Assembly: GCF_963675165.1 (NCBI RefSeq)
Contig: NC_087387.1
Span: forward strand, 3,275,501-3,339,500
Length of the DNA: 64,000 bases
Source of the DNA: Halichondria panicea
Taxonomy: Eukaryota; Porifera; Demospongiae; Suberitida; Halichondriidae
Reading direction: 5' to 3'
Every line of letters begins with the position of its first letter. Position 1 is the stretch's first letter. Both the position numbers and the translations under genes were made by a program. The notes beneath the pieces are model-generated. The model saw nothing but the letters and a program-made list of their open reading frames with translations, was not told the origin of the DNA and did no database searches. Of the stretch, positions 1 to 11,346 are shown one piece after another.

Positions 1-405
1 AATGTTGCTAGAGTTTGTTCTTGTTTTTAAATTTACTATAAGTAATCTTTAAAACGTCACCTATACACTTTTTGTCTTATAAACATTTGTGTGATACGAT
101 TCCCACAGTGGGTGGCTCTCACATGTTTTTCTACTCTAGGTGCATACAGACAGTAAGAAGCAATAATTATGGGGTGCCATTGATTTGTGTCACAATAGAA
201 GCGTGTATACAATGTTCGTTGGTGCAAAATTTTCGTATAAGCTAAGCTATCCATTCGTATTTTAAATATTTGTACAGCTCAGGATAGTGACGTTGAATCT
301 ATTGCGGTATAATTTCGTAGTTTTATGAACTACATGTACCAATTTAAATATCAAATATTTGTATATACAGCTCAGGATGAGTCTAATTTTCGTGTGTGTA
401 CAGCT
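1..405. other. AT-rich spacer with short repeated motifs
   Basis: No gene is visible. The stretch carries near-direct copies of a motif (acagctcagg, then a tail ending in aaatatcaaatattt) at about 276-375; the same motif returns at 943-1012, just beyond the MITE at 406-941. The MITE therefore sits inside a pre-existing local repeat. Confidence 0.5.
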
Positions 406-941
406 CTAGCCTCGATTCTAGGCCGCAAAGAGAAAGGCGGCCTGGTATACTTTGTATGCGTAGAGCTACCAGCTAGGAAGAGTAGAATAACTCTTTAATA
501 CATCAGTAGATCTTGAGTGAATATTAAACTTCCTGAGTGTCGAGTTAAAGCTTATTAAAAGCTTTCAGGAGTAATCATTAGCTTCTTTATCTTCAGCAAT
601 GACTTCCTGTCGAACATAAAGGCAAGATTTAGTAGCAGAAGACTTGGCTGGTCTATATTACCACAGCCTCATCAGGAGACCCACAGGAACACATCATGCC
701 TTTCCTATAACATCTGTAGCCTTACAGTGTAGGGTGTCGTTAAGTAGGGACTTGGCTTGATGCAATAAATGGCGTAAGAACTCAGTCATCTTTGCACAAT
801 ACTTCTATGTAACGGACTGTAACTTCAGAATACAAATAGTATACGGTTTATTTTACTGACAGTATCCACAAATACACGGATTACCCCCTTTTTGGGGTAA
901 TGTACGCGCATGCGCATACCAGGCCACTGGAATCGAGGCTA
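406..941. mobile_element. Non-autonomous hAT-like MITE, 536 bp
   Basis: The ends are inverted: TAGCCTCGATTC at the left, and its complement GAATCGAGGCTA at the right. The flanks are an identical 8-bp duplication, GTACAGCT, at 398-405 and 942-949. An 8-bp target duplication is the hallmark of hAT transposition. There is no coding capacity, and the interior has many stops in all frames. The similarity of the termini continues inward (the GGCC and CTGGTAT blocks) for roughly 40 bp. The assignment to hAT rests on target-site length and general termini only. Confidence 0.75.
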
Positions 942-949
942 GTACAGCT

Positions 950-1925
950 CAGGATAATGACTTTGAATCTAGTTTTATGAACTACATGTAAATATCAAAT
1001 ATTTGTACAGCTCGTGTGATGCTCTTCAATGCGAAATATATAAATAAAATTTCGAAATGAGTGCTGCAAGCTGCGCTGTGCTAATGCCTCTCGTGATGTT
1101 TTGTTTTCGCATAGTTTACTTATTAGGCCACTGTTAGTTGCATACTTGTTTCAGATCAACCTCCCTCCTGGTTTTGCTCACCTCCTCAATTAAGTCATTA
1201 TTGCTGATGTCGGCCATTATTTGAGTTTTTTGACTGACATTGCATTATTTTACCATGTGCCATGTGCAAGTTGCAAGTTGCGTTGTGCACCAAAAATCCA
1301 GTGCGTAAAAAAAATTATTGTAAACTCCGTCCTTTTGTGTATTTTCGTCAGTTAAAAAAAACAGGATATGACGTCATCAAATAATGGGATAATGAAGACC
1401 TCACTCCCTCATTGGGGTTGAGCTAGTATTCTCATCGGAACAACTATTATTATAGAATTCCACACAGTCATTATGGGAGAGGATTTAATGGAGCAGGGGC
1501 GGGGCTTCAATGTGCGCCTAACTGCATGGCACTCTTCTGAAATCTTTGTATGCACGTACACTGTACTACAATTGAATATTTCAACAGTTTTAGGAGGTGA
1601 AACAGGTGGTATTATTATATTTAAGGGCCGCTTGCAACAACTTGTGACTGTGTAATTCATCATAAACATATACAACTCAGCTCTTGCTTCTGTGCAACTA
1701 CCCATTGAACTTCTCTGAATAGTCTTACAGCATAAACGAGTGTTGCAAGTGCACTGTTCCCATGATCAAAGGATTGCTTCTATTGGTAATGACCAGACAC
1801 CTCAGTTTCTAGGAATAACAATAATTTTACTAGCTTATAGCCATCACAATTTTTACTCGAGGCACCTCTAGCTACTTCACAATTAATTGCAGGTGATTTC
1901 CTTCAAAATTAGCAGTGAGGTGAGT
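950..1925. other. Non-coding, no clear gene
   Basis: Nothing convincing is coded here; the short ORFs near 1.4-1.7 kb lie opposite each other and resemble nothing. A stretch at about 1061-1112 (tgcgctgtgctaatgcctct and what follows) recurs with small changes at about 12690-12735, so it is a dispersed repeat. Confidence 0.4.
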
Positions 1926-2042
1926 TTTGAAAAAATAGGTGCTGGCTGTGTTTTATATGGAGCCGTTATATGGAGCCGTTTTGCAAAATAGGTGGTGCAG
2001 ACAGTTGCGTTTCAGAGGAAGCGCGAAGCACTTAACCTTAGC

Positions 2043-2279
2043 TAGGCCACACCAAATTAATCTTATGTTTCACAATTTTCCGGGTCATATTTTTGCAGAA
2101 TGCCCAAAAAAATAAACCAATTATTGGTCCAGGTCAGAGGTCAGAATAGCCATGTGATCTAGCAAAACTTTGTAATGTTTTGCTAAAGTGACTTTTTGTG
2201 GTTTTTTTTGCCTGCCACCCTGGTCTGTTTTTGGAGATTAAAAGTCCGTGAAACACAAGATCAATTTGGTGTGACCCTA
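2043..2279. mobile_element. Small MITE nested in repeat copy A
   Basis: The left end TAGGCCACACCAAATT pairs with the right end AATTTGGTGTGACCCTA, and the pairing extends further to GTTTCAC and GTGAAAC. The sister repeat at 3900-4090 lacks this 237-bp segment, which gives an empty-site comparison. Flanks CTTAGC and CTTAGG suggest a short target duplication, but the exact length is not certain because the right flank has a few extra bases. Confidence 0.65.
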
Positions 2280-2316
2280 CTTAGGTCTCTAATTGCCGTT
2301 GTGTTAATTGCATGCC

Positions 2317-2368
2317 AGACTCATGAATTAGCCGCCCTTCCTAGGAAGGGCGGCTAATTCGTGAGACT
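2317..2368. repeat. Near-perfect 25-bp-arm palindrome
   Basis: The arms read outward from the central ccTAgg and pair over 25 bases with a single A/G mismatch (CATG against CGTG). The core GCCGCCCTTCC / GGAAGGGCGGC is far more GC-rich than its surroundings. It marks one end of dispersed repeat copy A; the equivalent in copy B at 3906-3945 is partly degraded. Confidence 0.8.
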
Positions 2369-2915
2369 AACCAACAAGCTGAGAGTACAACATAAGACAG
2401 CCTGGAGCAAAGAGCTTGCCATCAATAGAATCATGTCATGGAACACTCCAAAACAACCATAAGAAGCCATCATCTATGATTAAAAGAAGCAATCTCTGGA
2501 CCATGCATATGCATATACATTCTGAGGCCAACATATATACGTATAAAGTGGACCATACAAAAGTCGACCGTACATGCATGCTACATGCAACAAAGGCCAG
2601 AGCCTGGCCAAAATCTCATTCTCCCTGTGTTTGACTGTGGGAGGGAGCAGCTCAATACTTGACCGCAAAGCAGCTAGGCTAAACGCACACAAGTAAGTTT
2701 TATTCTCTGTTTTACATTTTAATAATCCATTCTCGTTCACACAGTTAATGTGCATGTGACGCTCATTCAACTCCTTGTTGCCAAACCAGTTCAAGATACA
2801 ACAAGAAATGAAGATTTTGATGAGCTCGAGCATTCTTCCTCATTAGTATTCACACCTGAGTTTGCCAATGTGGTCAACGTCGATGGATTGCATGAGAATT
2901 AACGGCAAGGTGTTT

Positions 2916-3292
2916 GTTATTTGGAAGTGGCAAGTGCTATACATCCACAAGACAAGACGGTAATAATAGTAAGGGGAATTGTTGTTCGTTTTCGGCCAAC
3001 GGAACCCCAGACTATTCAGACGCAGAGTCTGAAACAGTCACACACCATACCTTTCAAGGTGATCGGATGTATTAAGGAAAACTATATCCAGAAGTACTCT
3101 GAAAGCAAGTGTACTTATTGACGAAGTTGTCCTTGTACCTATATAATTATAGAAGTACATGTTGAACCTGACAATCCTGTGACTCCAAATGCAATTGCGT
3201 TTTTGGACGTAGTGAAGGAAGCACGGGATGCTGTGTACGATGCCCTCATAAGGAATGACATTGCTGTTGTAAAATTGAAGTGGGTCAAATAA
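2916..3292 (+). pseudogene. HIRAN-like domain remnant
   Basis: Two pieces in different frames resemble one domain. The first includes FKVIGCIKENYIQKY (about 3052-3098). The second reads VHVEPDNPVTPNAIAF (about 3159-3206) and ends with KLKWVK and a stop near 3292. The pattern of a G-containing strand followed by EP.N..D..AIA is typical of HIRAN-type DNA-binding domains, which in cnidarian and sponge proteins often sit at the C-terminus. The frames do not join without an intron or indel, and the middle (about 3120-3160) is AT-rich. This could be a real gene's last exons or a decayed copy. Recognition is from memory of the family pattern. Confidence 0.4.
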
Positions 3293-3899
3293 TTATGTCA
3301 GTGACTGGTATATACCGTATGGGCCCAGGTTTTTTTTTGCTAAAATAACGAAAGGCGTATGGCCAATTAATGTTAATTTAAGTACTGTTGCCGCTTAACC
3401 TAATTTTGCGTTGATCGATTTCCAATGATTGCATTAATTTAATTGTTGATGTAATTTATAATTGTAACACTCGCACGACTATAAACAATCATGTTCTAAT
3501 AGCCGCTCATGTTCATTTTTTGTTGTACATTTCTATTGAAATTCGATCAAGTGCAGCAATAACATGCATCATATAATTATACACATTTGATTAGCTGTTA
3601 GCCATGAATAATTATATTAAATGCTCATGATTATCAATGTCCAAATTAGTTGTGGTCAGTTATATTGCAGTAACTTGTGAGGGAGGATGATCAACTGGCA
3701 CATTGTAGTATATAATCAAATGAAGGCATTTGATAAACAGTAATAATTAATGGCAACGAGGGATCCATTCGTTTGGGACAACTTGACAGTGTAAAGTGTA
3801 AAATGTGCCTCTGAAGAGCATTCCACATCTCATATCTTCAGTTGTGGAAGCTCTTGAATGCTTGATATCTCCTCAGTGCAAGTGAGAGATATCTTTGGT
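3293..3899. other. AT-rich non-coding stretch
   Basis: No coding signal is present. Several ATAATTAT palindromes and short A/T runs occur. The stretch separates the HIRAN-like remnant from dispersed repeat copy B. Confidence 0.4.
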
Positions 3900-4090
3900 A
3901 ATCAGCTGCCCTTCTCAGGAGGAAGGGCGGCTAATTCATGAGACTGGCATGCAATTAACACAACGGCAGCTAAGGTTAAGTGCTTCGCACCTCCTCTGAT
4001 TGCGTTTTGTATGGAGTTGCATTTTGTAGGACTGAGGTAACTTTTTCAGAGAGGTGCGTTTTGTAGAGGGGTGCATTTTATATACTATAG
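3900..4090 (-). repeat. Dispersed repeat, copy B
   Basis: Inverted relative to copy A at 1930-2375 and lacking the nested MITE. After the shared part, a run of degenerate units containing gaggtgcgttttgt repeats several times (about 4050-4115). Confidence 0.6.
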
Positions 4091-4232
4091 ATGTGTTTTG
4101 TGAAGAGGTGCGTTTTTGCGCATGCTCGCATAGTGGAGACAAAAAAGAAGGAACGTTAAATGTTCTTTCTCCACGGCAAACAAATTTGCTGATCTCTGCA
4201 GACAGACTCGAGTCAACATGCAAGGGTACTCA

Positions 4233-4280
4233 AGCCGCAAAGTTGGAGATGAGCAGATTCTTCTCCAACTTTGCGGCTTA
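4233..4280. repeat. Perfect 18-bp-arm hairpin
   Basis: AAGCCGCAAAGTTGGAGA is followed by a 12-base loop and its exact complement. The arms are perfect, so the structure is young or maintained. It sits roughly 110 bp upstream of the recognisable gypsy LTR segment and could be a terminus of a different small element. Confidence 0.75.
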
Positions 4281-4390
4281 GGTTTGAGAAGCGGAAGCGA
4301 CCAGTTATCAGGGGCTTGCGCCTCTATACTGCTCTGCATGTGTCAAATTCCCTGTACATGTACAAAGTCAAGACTCTTAACATGTCTGTT

Positions 4391-4555
4391 GTAGTTAGTG
4401 TTGTGTTCTGGACAATGACAATGTATGTATTATGTTATGTAATAGTGCAGCTCCTATATCGACTGAGCATGCGCAGTATTATGATCTTGCATCTTAAACA
4501 CATGTTGAACTTAAAAGAGTAGTTTACTGTAGCTCTCACAATCCTAGCGGCTACA
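4391..4555 (+). repeat. Ty3/gypsy 5' LTR (3' portion) with primer-binding site
   Basis: The segment ends in CA, followed directly by TGGTGTCAGAAGT at 4556, the usual position and type of sequence of a tRNA primer-binding site. The same segment recurs at 13344-13410 and continues at 17184-17230, so it is a repeated LTR. The 5' boundary of the LTR was not resolved. Confidence 0.6.
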
Positions 4556-6998
4556 TGGTGTCAGAAGTAGGATACTCATCCTCCTTTCAAGTGTAGCAAC
4601 ATATCAAGTCAATTTACCTGGAGATTTGAAAGTGCATCTGGGCTATTCGAGAAGAGTCCAGAAGTCCAGGTAAACATGCTGATTTATTCCATGGGTGACG
4701 ATGCCGATGATATTCTCCGATCGTTTGGACTGACTGAAGACGAGAAGAAAGTCTACGCTACGGTAAAACAAAAGTTCGAGTTGCACTTTGTGAAGAGAAG
4801 GAACACTAGAGAAGGAACACTATATTTGAACGGCGAATCAATATGAGGCCTGTGGACGCCTTTGTCACAGATCTGTATGACAGTGCTCTACATGATGAAA
4901 TGATACGCGATCGTTTATGCCAAGTTATCAGAGAAGCTCCAGTTGGATGCGGAACTAACACTAGACAAAGCTGTGAATCAAGTCAGACAAGCTGAAGCAA
5001 TTAAGAAACAACAAATTGGAAGTGGCCAGGCAAGACTTGTAGCTGGTGTGGAAAATCCTGGCATGATCGAACGAGGTGCCCAGCTGTCTGTGGGAAGTGC
5101 CAAAAGAAAGTCGCTCAACCGGGAGCGTAGGCACTGTCGAAGAATGTTGCTGGAAGATCAAGCTCAAAGTCAACGTACTAAGAGGACCGAGCCAGAATAA
5201 ACTGCAGGTACAAGGCATGTTACAAGCAGAACTGATACTGAACAATCAACAAACTGAACAAGTGGTGAAAGAGCTACAACACCCGTTACTACGACAACCA
5301 GCACTGGGGCTATTGTCACGAGTGAGGAGTGTCCAGACAACCCAACCCGAAGTTCTCTTCCCCAAGCGAGGTAGCTCTCGGGAGAATACCGAATTCAGCT
5401 CAAAGAAAGAGCCAAACCTTTCGCTTTGAGTACGCCAAGAAGGGTATCTATCCCCTTACTCCCTGCTGTTAAGAAAGAACTGAACAGAATGGAACAGCTA
5501 GGTGTGATCTCTCGAGTTGAGGAACTGACGGAGTGGTGTGCCTTAAGAATACCTCACAAAGCTAAATACAAACGTCATGCCAGCTGTTCCCTTGCACAAG
5601 CTCGATATTTCTCGAAGTTAGATACTAATTCTGGTTTCTGGCAGATACCTCTTGCTCATCCCTACTCACAACGTTTATCACGCCTGCGGGCAGATATCAG
5701 TTCAACAGACTACCTTTCGGGATCGCTTCAGCCCCCGAGCATTTCCAAAGCAGAATGAAAGCAGAATGACAAACTTGCTAAACGGAGTTGTTTGTCTCAT
5801 GAACGACGTGCTAGTTCATGGAAAAACTCAGGATGAACACGATCAGAGACTACACGCTGTACTAAGGACGCTCCTAAACAAAGAGAAGTGTACGTTTTCC
5901 AGTACTAACATTTTCCAGTACTAATGTCAAGTTTCTCCTTTTCGACAAAGGAATCAGCTCTGATCCTGGCAAGATCAATGCAATTCAGAAGATACCAGAG
6001 CCCAAAAATGTACGCAAATTCTTGGGAATGGTGAACCATCTGACCAAATTCACCCCTCACCTGGCAGAAATGACAAAACCTCTGCGGGAACTCCTGCCGA
6101 AGATAAACGCTTGGTGCTGGAGCCACCCCAAAGAGAAGAAGCAATGACCGAGAGCCCAGTGCTAGCTCAAACAGGAGACACAATCGTACCAGACGATGGG
6201 TGCTGTCCTCATGCAAATGGCAACCTCCGTCCCGTGGCCTACATCTCAAGGTCTACCGAGCAAAGATATGCCCAAATCGAGAAAGAGCCATAACATGGGC
6301 CTAACATGGGCCCCTGTGAAAGATTCTCCGATTATCTTACTTTCACGTTGAAACCGACCACAAACAACCGACCACAAACCACTTGTTCCGCTTATCAGTA
6401 CAAAACTCCTCGATGAGTTACCATTACGTGTTGACTAATTCACCATTACCCGGGAAAGATTTGGTGACAGCCCCTGTCTCAGAGTCAGAAAAACATCGGG
6501 AAGCAAGTGGAAATGTATATTCCACAAGCTGTCAGCCAGCTGTTATCCGAAAAGCATAGCAAATGACCCAGCAAGATGACCCTGAGTGGCCAACAACTTG
6601 GTTGGCCAACTAGAGTCTATGGAACACTCATAAAGTGACGCTAGCACCGGGACTAGCAATAGAAGAAGGAATCCTGATAAGAGTCGTAATGCCAGCCGAT
6701 CTCCAGAAAGAAACGCTGCACACTGGTCATCAAGGTATCCGCAATGCAATCGGTTTGGTGGCCAGGTTTATCCACTCAGTTGGAGCAGATCGTGCGAGAC
6801 TGTCAGACACAGAGAGCAGAACCACTCCAACCAACCCCAATTCGACCATGGAAGAAAGTTGCCACCAACTTATTCGAATGGAAAAAGCCACCTACCCTGG
6901 ACTCATTGGATTGAGATGAGTTTACTTCAAAGCCTCACGTCAGAATCTATCATTCTATCATTCAACACATGAAGTCCATCTTTGCACGGCATGGAATA
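4556..6998 (+). pseudogene. Decayed Ty3/gypsy gag-pol, 5' part
   Basis: Gag-like reading runs from about 4600 to 5200. Reverse transcriptase follows: a fragment with VKKELNRMEQLGVISRVEE near 5468, a fragment with FSKLDTNSGFWQIPLA near 5610, and the catalytic-site region MNDVLVHG near 5800, where the usual YxDD is altered. The RNase H-like region (about 6100-6300) and the start of the integrase (to 6998) lie beyond. Stops and frame changes occur throughout, so no protein is expected. The integrase reading is cut by the transposon at 6999-9382 and resumes in the same frame at 9383. Confidence 0.8.
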
Positions 6999-7151
6999 CT
7001 GCGATTTCAGTACATTTTGCAATGTTGTACGTGTGGGTTACCTGCGCATGCGCATGCGTTAGACCTCGTGGTCGTTCACAGTGAAGATTCTGGAAACCAG
7101 TACTAATTTGTACCCTGCTTTAGTGTCTCTCAGTCTGGCTTGCTGATCAAC

Positions 7152-8117
7152 ATGTCTAACTCTCAGTCTAGGTGTGGTACATCTTTTCGTGTTATAACTA
7201 GCAATCAAGGTCAAGTCCTAGCAAATATAGTACAGAATTCTACTTGTCATCAGCCTCCTGGTGTTTCTCAACCTCAAAAGGTATTAAATAATTGTGTACT
7301 GTCTGTAAGATATAGATATAATAATTATGTCATGTTCCCGATAACAGCACCTGTTTATCAGTACAAAGTTAACGTCTTGACTCCTGTAAAGCGCAAGAAA
7401 GCAATAACAAGACAACTACATGATTTCAAAGGAAAATTTGAAAGTGTTTCTCAATTAAAAACACAAATTGATACTGAACTCGGGGATGAGTTACCTAACA
7501 GTTCAGTAGATGTGGGCTACTTCGATGGGCGTCAATCTGCGAAGGTGTTGCTTGTTTCAGCCAAAGATCTCAAGGTTATGTACGAAAAAGCAAATAGTTC
7601 TTGTGAGATATCTTTCTGGGTGCAAACATGTGAAGATATAGATGCTGAAAAAGATAGTGATATAAATCCAGAACCTAGTAGAAAGAAAGGAAAGCAGCAA
7701 TAACGCAGAGGATAAACTTGAGGAGATATATGGCAAGCTTAAGAATCAGCATGACGAATCGACCTACAATACACCTGATTCAGTGTGGTACCCATGACGA
7801 CTACTCCACATGTGCCAATGATTACTGGAATGCCTCAGAAATGCCTGAAAAAGGACTCCCTTGCTGAAACCTTTGCTGGAGCTGCTGAAGCAATTGCCAA
7901 AGCGTTTTCAACTCCTCAAAATCGTCCAGCCGCTTCGAGTTCAAGACCTGATTCGGGAATTGTAGGAGTTTCACCTGGAAAATGCACTGATTTAAGATCA
8001 AAGAATTTACAACAACTACGGTTCCTACAAGAACTTTTTGAGGACAACATTATCTCGGCCTCTCAACTTGCTGAACAAAAGGCTATTGTTTTTGATGCTC
8101 TACGTAACCTTACATAA
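7152..8117 (+). pseudogene. Accessory protein of the Tc1/IS630-like element (two or three frames)
   Basis: An ATG at 7152 opens about 184 codons to a stop near 7703. Coding-like sequence then continues in another frame (about 7700-7785) and again at 7785-8117, ending in FDALRNLT. The first part is beta-rich in character; the middle is acidic and lysine-rich (KRKK, RKKGK), suggesting a nuclear or DNA-binding role. The last 50 residues have the heptad look of a coiled coil, with LRSKNLQQLRFLQELF followed by QLAEQK. I do not recognise a named domain. The frame changes could be introns or indels. It converges tail-to-tail on the transposase inside the same terminal repeats. Confidence 0.55.
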
Positions 8118-8253
8118 TATTCTTTTGTCATTCATGTACAGGTACAGGTATATGTTACAGTAAAGATTAATGTTTTGTAATGATTCATTCATGCAAGTAC
8201 AATGTTATGTGATAAACTTAGAACATACAAAACAGCAAGTGATATAAGTCTGT

Positions 8254-9240
8254 TCAGTATTTAGAACTGTATATTCCACACGATTCAATCCATGCTTCAC
8301 AGTCTTCTTTTGTTATTGTTGAAAATGCAGCTAGTAGTCTCGATATCCATTGTAGCACTCAATTCCAGTTCCATTAGCCTGATTGACGACTTAACTTTAC
8401 TGAAAAGCATCTCAATGGGGTTATAATCAGGGCTGTAGGGAGGGAGATAATGGACCAGACTTCCCATCTCACGAATAACACTGGCTACACCTGTTGCCTA
8501 GCCAGTTACGTGATGTACTGAACAGTTATCCTTTATTACAACGCTATTCGAATTATACCCATCGAAAGTCATGAGGTGTGGTAATAACTGCTTTTCAATG
8601 AAATCGACATAGACATCTCCATTAACAGACCCACGTACAATCTTAAGATCTACAATACCATTGATTGACATAGCTGCAATCGCTGAAACACGCTCGCCTC
8701 TCACAAGTAGTTTTTGGCATTTGACAGGCATGCCTCGCACTCCATATCCATACTTACGGAGAGCATTTCGTCGGTCACAGCCAGTCTCGTCAATGAAAAT
8801 AGGAAAATGATCTTCGTACATTGAAACTTCACTGACATAACTAGCTCTAAGTTCTTCATCTCTCTGTGAAGCTACTAATTGCATCTTCTTTCTACTGAAA
8901 TTATTCTTCTTCAGAAAAGTGCACAGAGATGAAAGGCTGATGCTTAAACCAAACATCCAGCTTAATTCATACTGGATTTCCCACAGATAGATCCCAGGCT
9001 TATCTAAAACAAGCATAAGCACAGTTAGCTGCACTGGCCTTGTCATCTTGATAGGGAGGAGTATAACTTTTTCATAACTGTTCCAGTTGTCTGAAAAGTG
9101 TTCACAATCCTGTAAACAGTAGAAGCATCTACAGACAGATTTAAAGCAATATTTTTCAGGGAAAGCTTTTCAACCTCACGCTGCCACACCATCCTCCATC
9201 CGAAGGTCTTCACTGTAGGCAGATGTCCTCTTTGATTCAC
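8254..9240 (-). pseudogene. Tc1/mariner-IS630 DDE transposase, recently inactivated
   Basis: The N-terminal helix-turn-helix (KNIALNLSVDASTVYRIV, about 9100-9150) is followed by a second helical region, then the catalytic domain: first aspartate in FIDETG (about 8790), second in VIKDNCSVHH (about 8520) and the third acidic residue in YSPDYNPIE (about 8420). The gene is broken by a frame change near 9045, an in-frame stop near 8497, and a probable frame change near 8335. After the last break the reading ends in WIESCG and a stop at 8254. It would have bound the inverted ends and cut and pasted the element at TA. Confidence 0.85.
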
Positions 9241-9382
9241 ATGAAGTTGAACTTCCTCCTCTCACAGCCATCAGCTAAATCTACTGTACTTCGGAGTAAT
9301 CTTTGGCTATATAATTCAGATTCAAACCTTAATTCTGCGCATGCGTTAATTTGCCTTATTGCAAGGTGTAAAAAAATCGCAG

Positions 9383-9960
9383 TACCAGATGAGGTCATTT
9401 CCGACAATGGACCCTCTCAGCAATACACTAAGTTTGCAGAAGACTATGTACACAAGACAAGCAGCCCCTACCACCCAGAGGGCAGTGAAAACTATCAAGC
9501 CCTACCTAGATGCTTACCATTGGATACAGAGTTGAGAAAGTTGAAGTCAACAGTACCAATTATGGTCAACTCGCACCACGCATTAAACTTTGAGACAAAT
9601 TTGATTCTCACCATGGAACTTACCACAACTGTATCCAGGTGACACTGTCTGGGTAATTGATCGTAAAGCCACTGGTACAGTCCGTTAAAGAACACAGCAA
9701 ACGAAACTTCCGGACCTCAGATGGAATCTATACTGGACATACCGGACATACCGAACATGACCATGTCCCCCCAACACGGGAACCAAAACAAGACGAAGGT
9801 GCTGCACAGTCAAATGAACACGGGGAAGCCACCTCCAGATCCAGGTGACACTGTCTGGGTAATTGATCGTAAAGCCACTGGTACAGTACACTGAATCTCT
9901 AGTCTGACCAATTAGTCTGACCAATGGAAATGTTAGTGACATCTGATTTCTCCTGAAGAA
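9383..9960 (+). pseudogene. Ty3/gypsy integrase, 3' part
   Basis: The integrase core continues with VISDNGPSQ (about 9398) and a YHPEGSEN segment (about 9470), which matches the usual SPYHPQ.NG block. A 49-bp segment that encodes PGDTVWVIDRKATGTV appears twice, at 9636-9684 and 9838-9886, so the C-terminus is internally duplicated. Stops and frame breaks make it non-functional. A 3' LTR is not obvious directly downstream. Confidence 0.75.
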
Positions 9961-9962
9961 AA

Positions 9963-10920
9963 TGATGGGCTCAAATTCGAAATCAAAGATATGGGCTCAA
10001 ATTCGAAATCAAAGATATCTACACCCAAGCTAATGACAGTCTTAGTTCCAAATCCTGGGGAACTAAATCCTGGCCCTATTAATTGGAAATATCCCTGTGG
10101 AAACTGTAGTGGTGCGTTCCACATCTGCATGAGTACAGCAGAGTCTGCAGTGCACAGATGAAAGTTGGTGCTGTGCCTTTCCATTCTATGATGCCTCACT
10201 AACTCAACAACTAGTAACCTACCATGGATCATATGTAACATCGCTATAATGCTAGAAGCAGGGTTCTGCCCATGGGGGAAAATTCGCGGGGTGTGTACGG
10301 GAAGGGGGACACAAATTTGAACATGCATGTGTTGTAAGCATACAGTACATTTTTGTACTTGCAGCTGATTTCTTCATCACAGGGTCATAATCAGTGCTTA
10401 CTCTCTAGCTTCCTTAGCAGGTTCCTGCAGAGTATAACTAGCTAGTCAAGATGCGCAGTAGAGTTCAATTAATAGTTAGCTCTATATAAGGCACATCAAG
10501 ACAGACTAGCAGCTAAACTGGACAAGCCAGTATGTAAAGCAGTGGCTAAGTGGTGGTCGGAAAATATCTAGTGGTGGTCGCAGCTTACCTAAACGACCAC
10601 TGTAGGCAGAACCCTGTAGAAGTAGCGCTGCTAGCAAGTGAACAACTTAACTCCCTCCTCCCTCCTTAGTGATGAAATACTAAACTCAGAATTTATACCC
10701 ATACCCAAAGAATACAATATATACAGAAATAGGCAAGGAGGGTAATGATCCGCTTGAAAACAATATTCCAGCCAAGCGTCGACGTGATCTGGAATGATCT
10801 GGAAACAGAATGCGAACTCCTCCAAAATGCACACCTCTACTTGGGTGCCGTCGAGCATAGAAGATTTCCAGCACCTACACAACTCACATCCTTGTGTTGT
10901 ATGGAAAGACCATAATTATA
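9963..10920. other. Degraded retroelement flank and non-coding sequence
   Basis: No intact coding region. A 27-29 bp unit (gggctcaaattcgaaatcaa) is doubled at 9968-10018. A possible TATA-like tctatataagg occurs at about 10481. This may be the continuation of the gypsy 3' untranslated region. Confidence 0.3.
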
Positions 10921-10927
10921 CTAAATG

Positions 10928-11346
10928 TGACAGGCTCTAGGAAAACCAGACTATTGGAGCAGACTAAAATTTTGGTGATTAATGTACCAAGTGATAGAGC
11001 AGAGCATTGCCTACACAATGATATGCTTAGTGTTCACATACCTAGTTTCATACCCGAGTTATGTGCGTTGGAAACTCGAAGCCGTAAAATGTAGTATCGA
11101 GAAAAACGGCTCTCAAAGATTGCTTAATTAGGAAAAATAAGGTAATAGCAAAAGTTTGGACGAAGCGTTTCGATGGAAAGAGTTGGATTTAGAGCATCAG
11201 ATTTTACAGAGAGGTAGTAAAAGGACTGTAGATACTTATACATCAATAACATTTTATTTGAGATTTTATACTGTAGGCATAAATTTAGCTGTAGCTCAAT
11301 ACTAAATTCTGCTCCAATAGTCTGGTTTTCCCAGAGCCTGTCACAA
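10928..11346. mobile_element. MITE with about 36-bp inverted ends
   Basis: The left end reads GTGACAGGCTCTAGGAAAAC and continues to CTATTGGAGCAGA; the right end is its complement, with one or two differences. The interior has no gene. The target duplication was not determined. Confidence 0.6.

Larger units (their letters stand above)
1930..2375 (+). repeat. Dispersed repeat, copy A, interrupted by a MITE
   Basis: This block is an inverted copy of the sequence at 3900-4090. Shared segments include the run through gaagcacttaacc and the terminal block containing gccgttgtgttaattgcatg and the aagggcggctaattc hairpin. Copy A differs by carrying an extra 237-bp insert. Both copies end in a GC-rich hairpin (2317-2368 here), which may be the element terminus. 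No coding potential. Confidence 0.6.
6999..9382. mobile_element. Two-gene Tc1/mariner-IS630 type transposon inserted in a gypsy integrase
   Basis: Ends are inverted: CTGCGATTT at the left and AAATCGCAG at the right, with further pairing of TTGCAAT and ATTGCAA blocks about 20 bases in. The flanks are TA on both sides (6997-6998 and 9383-9384), as in Tc1/mariner elements. Deleting the element and one TA leaves the surrounding gypsy integrase reading frame continuous, which fixes the boundaries independently. It carries a transposase on the minus strand and a second, converging coding region on the plus strand. Confidence 0.9.

Noticed and set aside
10686..10882. Short hydrophobic minus-strand open frames
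   Set aside because: Two overlapping frames without similarity to anything; the region is retroelement flank.
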